In this document: positions 63,169-64,000 of the stretch, one piece after another
Numbering within the stretch: the stretch's first letter is position 1
How the letters are laid out: every line of letters starts with the position of its first letter
Source of the DNA: Erwinia persicina NBRC 102418
Lineage (GTDB): Bacteria > Pseudomonadota > Gammaproteobacteria > Enterobacterales > Enterobacteriaceae
Length of the DNA: 64,000 nt
Direction: 5' to 3'
NCBI RefSeq assembly: GCF_001571305.1
Contig: NZ_BCTN01000010.1
Span: forward strand, 1 to 64,000
The notes under the pieces: model-generated
What the model was told of the DNA's origin: nothing
The model's input: the letters and a program-made list of their open reading frames with translations, nothing else
Databases searched by the model: none
Translations under genes and position numbers: made by a program

Positions 63169-63783
63169 TTAATTTGCGCTGGCAGGCTTTGAGAAATCGA
63201 CCTGAGGTGCCGTTGAGATCTGCTTTACATTCTCCGGCTGGAAGTTCTCTTTACGCTGATAGCCCATCACTCTGGCGGTCAGCGAACCGGGAAACTGGCG
63301 GATCAGCAGGTTGTAGTCCTGTACCGCGCGCACATAGCGCTGACGCGCCACGGTAATCCGGTTTTCCGTACCTTCCAGCTGCACCATCAGCGTGCTGAAC
63401 ATTTTGTCGGCTTTCAAATCAGGGTAGCGTTCACTGATCACCAGCAGGCGGGACATGGCACTGCTCAGTTCCGACTGTGACTGCTGGAACGCCTGCATCG
63501 CCTGCGCATTGTCAGGGGCATTCTGCACCTGCGTCAGGCTGCCGATTTTAGCGCGGGCATCCGCAATGCTTTTAAAAACTTCGGCTTCATGGCTGGCGCT
63601 CGCCTTTGCGGTCGAGACCAGGTTGGGGATCAGATCGGCCCGGCGCTGGTACTGGTTCAGCACCTCGGACCATTCAGCAGAGACGGCTTCGTCGCGCTGT
63701 TGGATCTGGTTATAGTCGCAGCCGGAAAGCCAGAACATTACCGGCAGCAGCAGCAGCCAGCGAAAACGCGCAGAGAATGACAT
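63169..63783 (-). CDS. lemA: LemA family lipoprotein
   Basis: About 204 residues, with a lipobox WLSGC (Cys21) and the LemA core YNQIQQRDEAVSAEWSEVLNQYQRRADLIPNLV, then the ERYPDLKADKMFSTLMVQLEGTENRI segment. It is an extracytoplasmic helical protein of unclear function, often paired with TPM proteins, as here (9 bp gap). ATG 63783 follows AAGGA at 7 bases. Confidence 0.9.
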   Translation of the reverse strand: MSFSARFRWLLLLPVMFWLSGCDYNQIQQRDEAVSAEWSEVLNQYQRRADLIPNLVSTAKASASHEAEVFKSIADARAKIGSLTQVQNAPDNAQAMQAFQQSQSELSSAMSRLLVISERYPDLKADKMFSTLMVQLEGTENRITVARQRYVRAVQDYNLLIRQFPGSLTARVMGYQRKENFQPENVKQISTAPQVDFSKPASAN

Positions 63784-63854
63784 TATTTCGTCCTTAAAAT
63801 GAAAATAGTGGCAGGAGGGCATCATACACATCTCTCCTGATATCGCTGTTTCGT

Positions 63855-64000
63855 TTATATAAAATCTTTTGCCTGCTGAATCAAACTGGTTTTTGTCAGC
63901 GCCCCGAGATATTTCCGCTCCAGCGGATTATTCAGCACCGGCAGACGTTCCAGCGTGACCCGGGCAAAGGCGTCCCAGCCCTCTTTTATTGTCTGATTTT
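63855..64000 (-). CDS. C-terminal fragment of a gene cut by the window edge
   Basis: The last 48 codons of a minus-strand gene whose start lies beyond 64000. They encode EGWDAFARVTLERLPVLNN, then PLERKYLGALTKTSLIQQAKDFI and a stop. This looks like the second CBS motif end of a CBS-domain protein, perhaps a ClC-type chloride channel, but the fragment is too short to be sure. Confidence 0.6.
   Translation of the reverse strand, partial: NQTIKEGWDAFARVTLERLPVLNNPLERKYLGALTKTSLIQQAKDFI

Overview
The window looks like chromosome from a member of the Enterobacterales, most like Erwiniaceae (Erwinia/Pantoea type). The evidence is moderately high GC, typical enteric gene pairs (fadH near rlmG-ygjP; idnD-idnO-idnT-idnR), a complete pqqABCDEF cluster and an elongator-like tRNA-Ile(CAT). 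The genus is an inference; no rRNA or marker gene fixes it.

Layout. 1-4300: small housekeeping genes (YjjZ-like DUF1435 protein beside a Fur-box-like palindrome, a diguanylate cyclase, a YbaK-type deacylase, an MFS transporter, a VOC protein). 4388-16592 (minus strand): a contact-dependent inhibition locus ordered cdiB, a HlyC-type acyltransferase (cdiC), cdiA of 2658 codons, and a DUF596-like immunity gene. It is followed by two paralogous lipoprotein genes, a small unknown gene and a 3' remnant of a third lipoprotein copy. 17000-28300: DUF2946 and PepSY membrane proteins, a nucleoside hydrolase/LacI/MFS cluster with a LacI-type operator, a phosphatase, tRNA-Ile(CAT), and a group of oxidoreductases with a TetR regulator. 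28293-35278 (minus): the PQQ cofactor cluster and an M19 dipeptidase. 35379-48604: a P2-like tail cluster. 48650-55595: SulP transporter plus beta-carbonic anhydrase, then the idn operon. 55837-64000: fadH, yagU, a YfiH-type protein, rlmG, ygjP, an unknown membrane protein, a TPM/YgcG-like protein, LemA and the 3' end of one more gene.

The most striking region is 35379-48604. It holds every P2-type tail, baseplate, fibre and lysis function (X, holin, K, LysB/C, R, V, W, J, I, H, FI, FII, E, E', T, U, D, ogr) and a 186-like CI repressor. It has no terminase, portal, capsid, scaffold, integrase or replication gene. I read it as an R-type tailocin (headless phage-tail bacteriocin), not a decayed prophage, because its control circuit seems intact. 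A strong LexA box overlaps the promoter of a 63-codon gene. A sigma70-like promoter in front of ogr has a perfect 17-bp palindrome exactly in its -35/-10 spacer and two weaker copies 29-30 bp either side. A near copy of the palindrome lies upstream of the repressor gene. Two identical-format dyads, GTTGT-N12-ACAAC, precede the X operon and the FI operon, the expected form of an Ogr site. The proposed chain is: DNA damage, LexA loss, small SOS protein (candidate antirepressor), CI release, ogr expression, Ogr activation of both tail operons, and lysis. The chain is inference built on visible sites and on what is known for coliphages 186 and P2.
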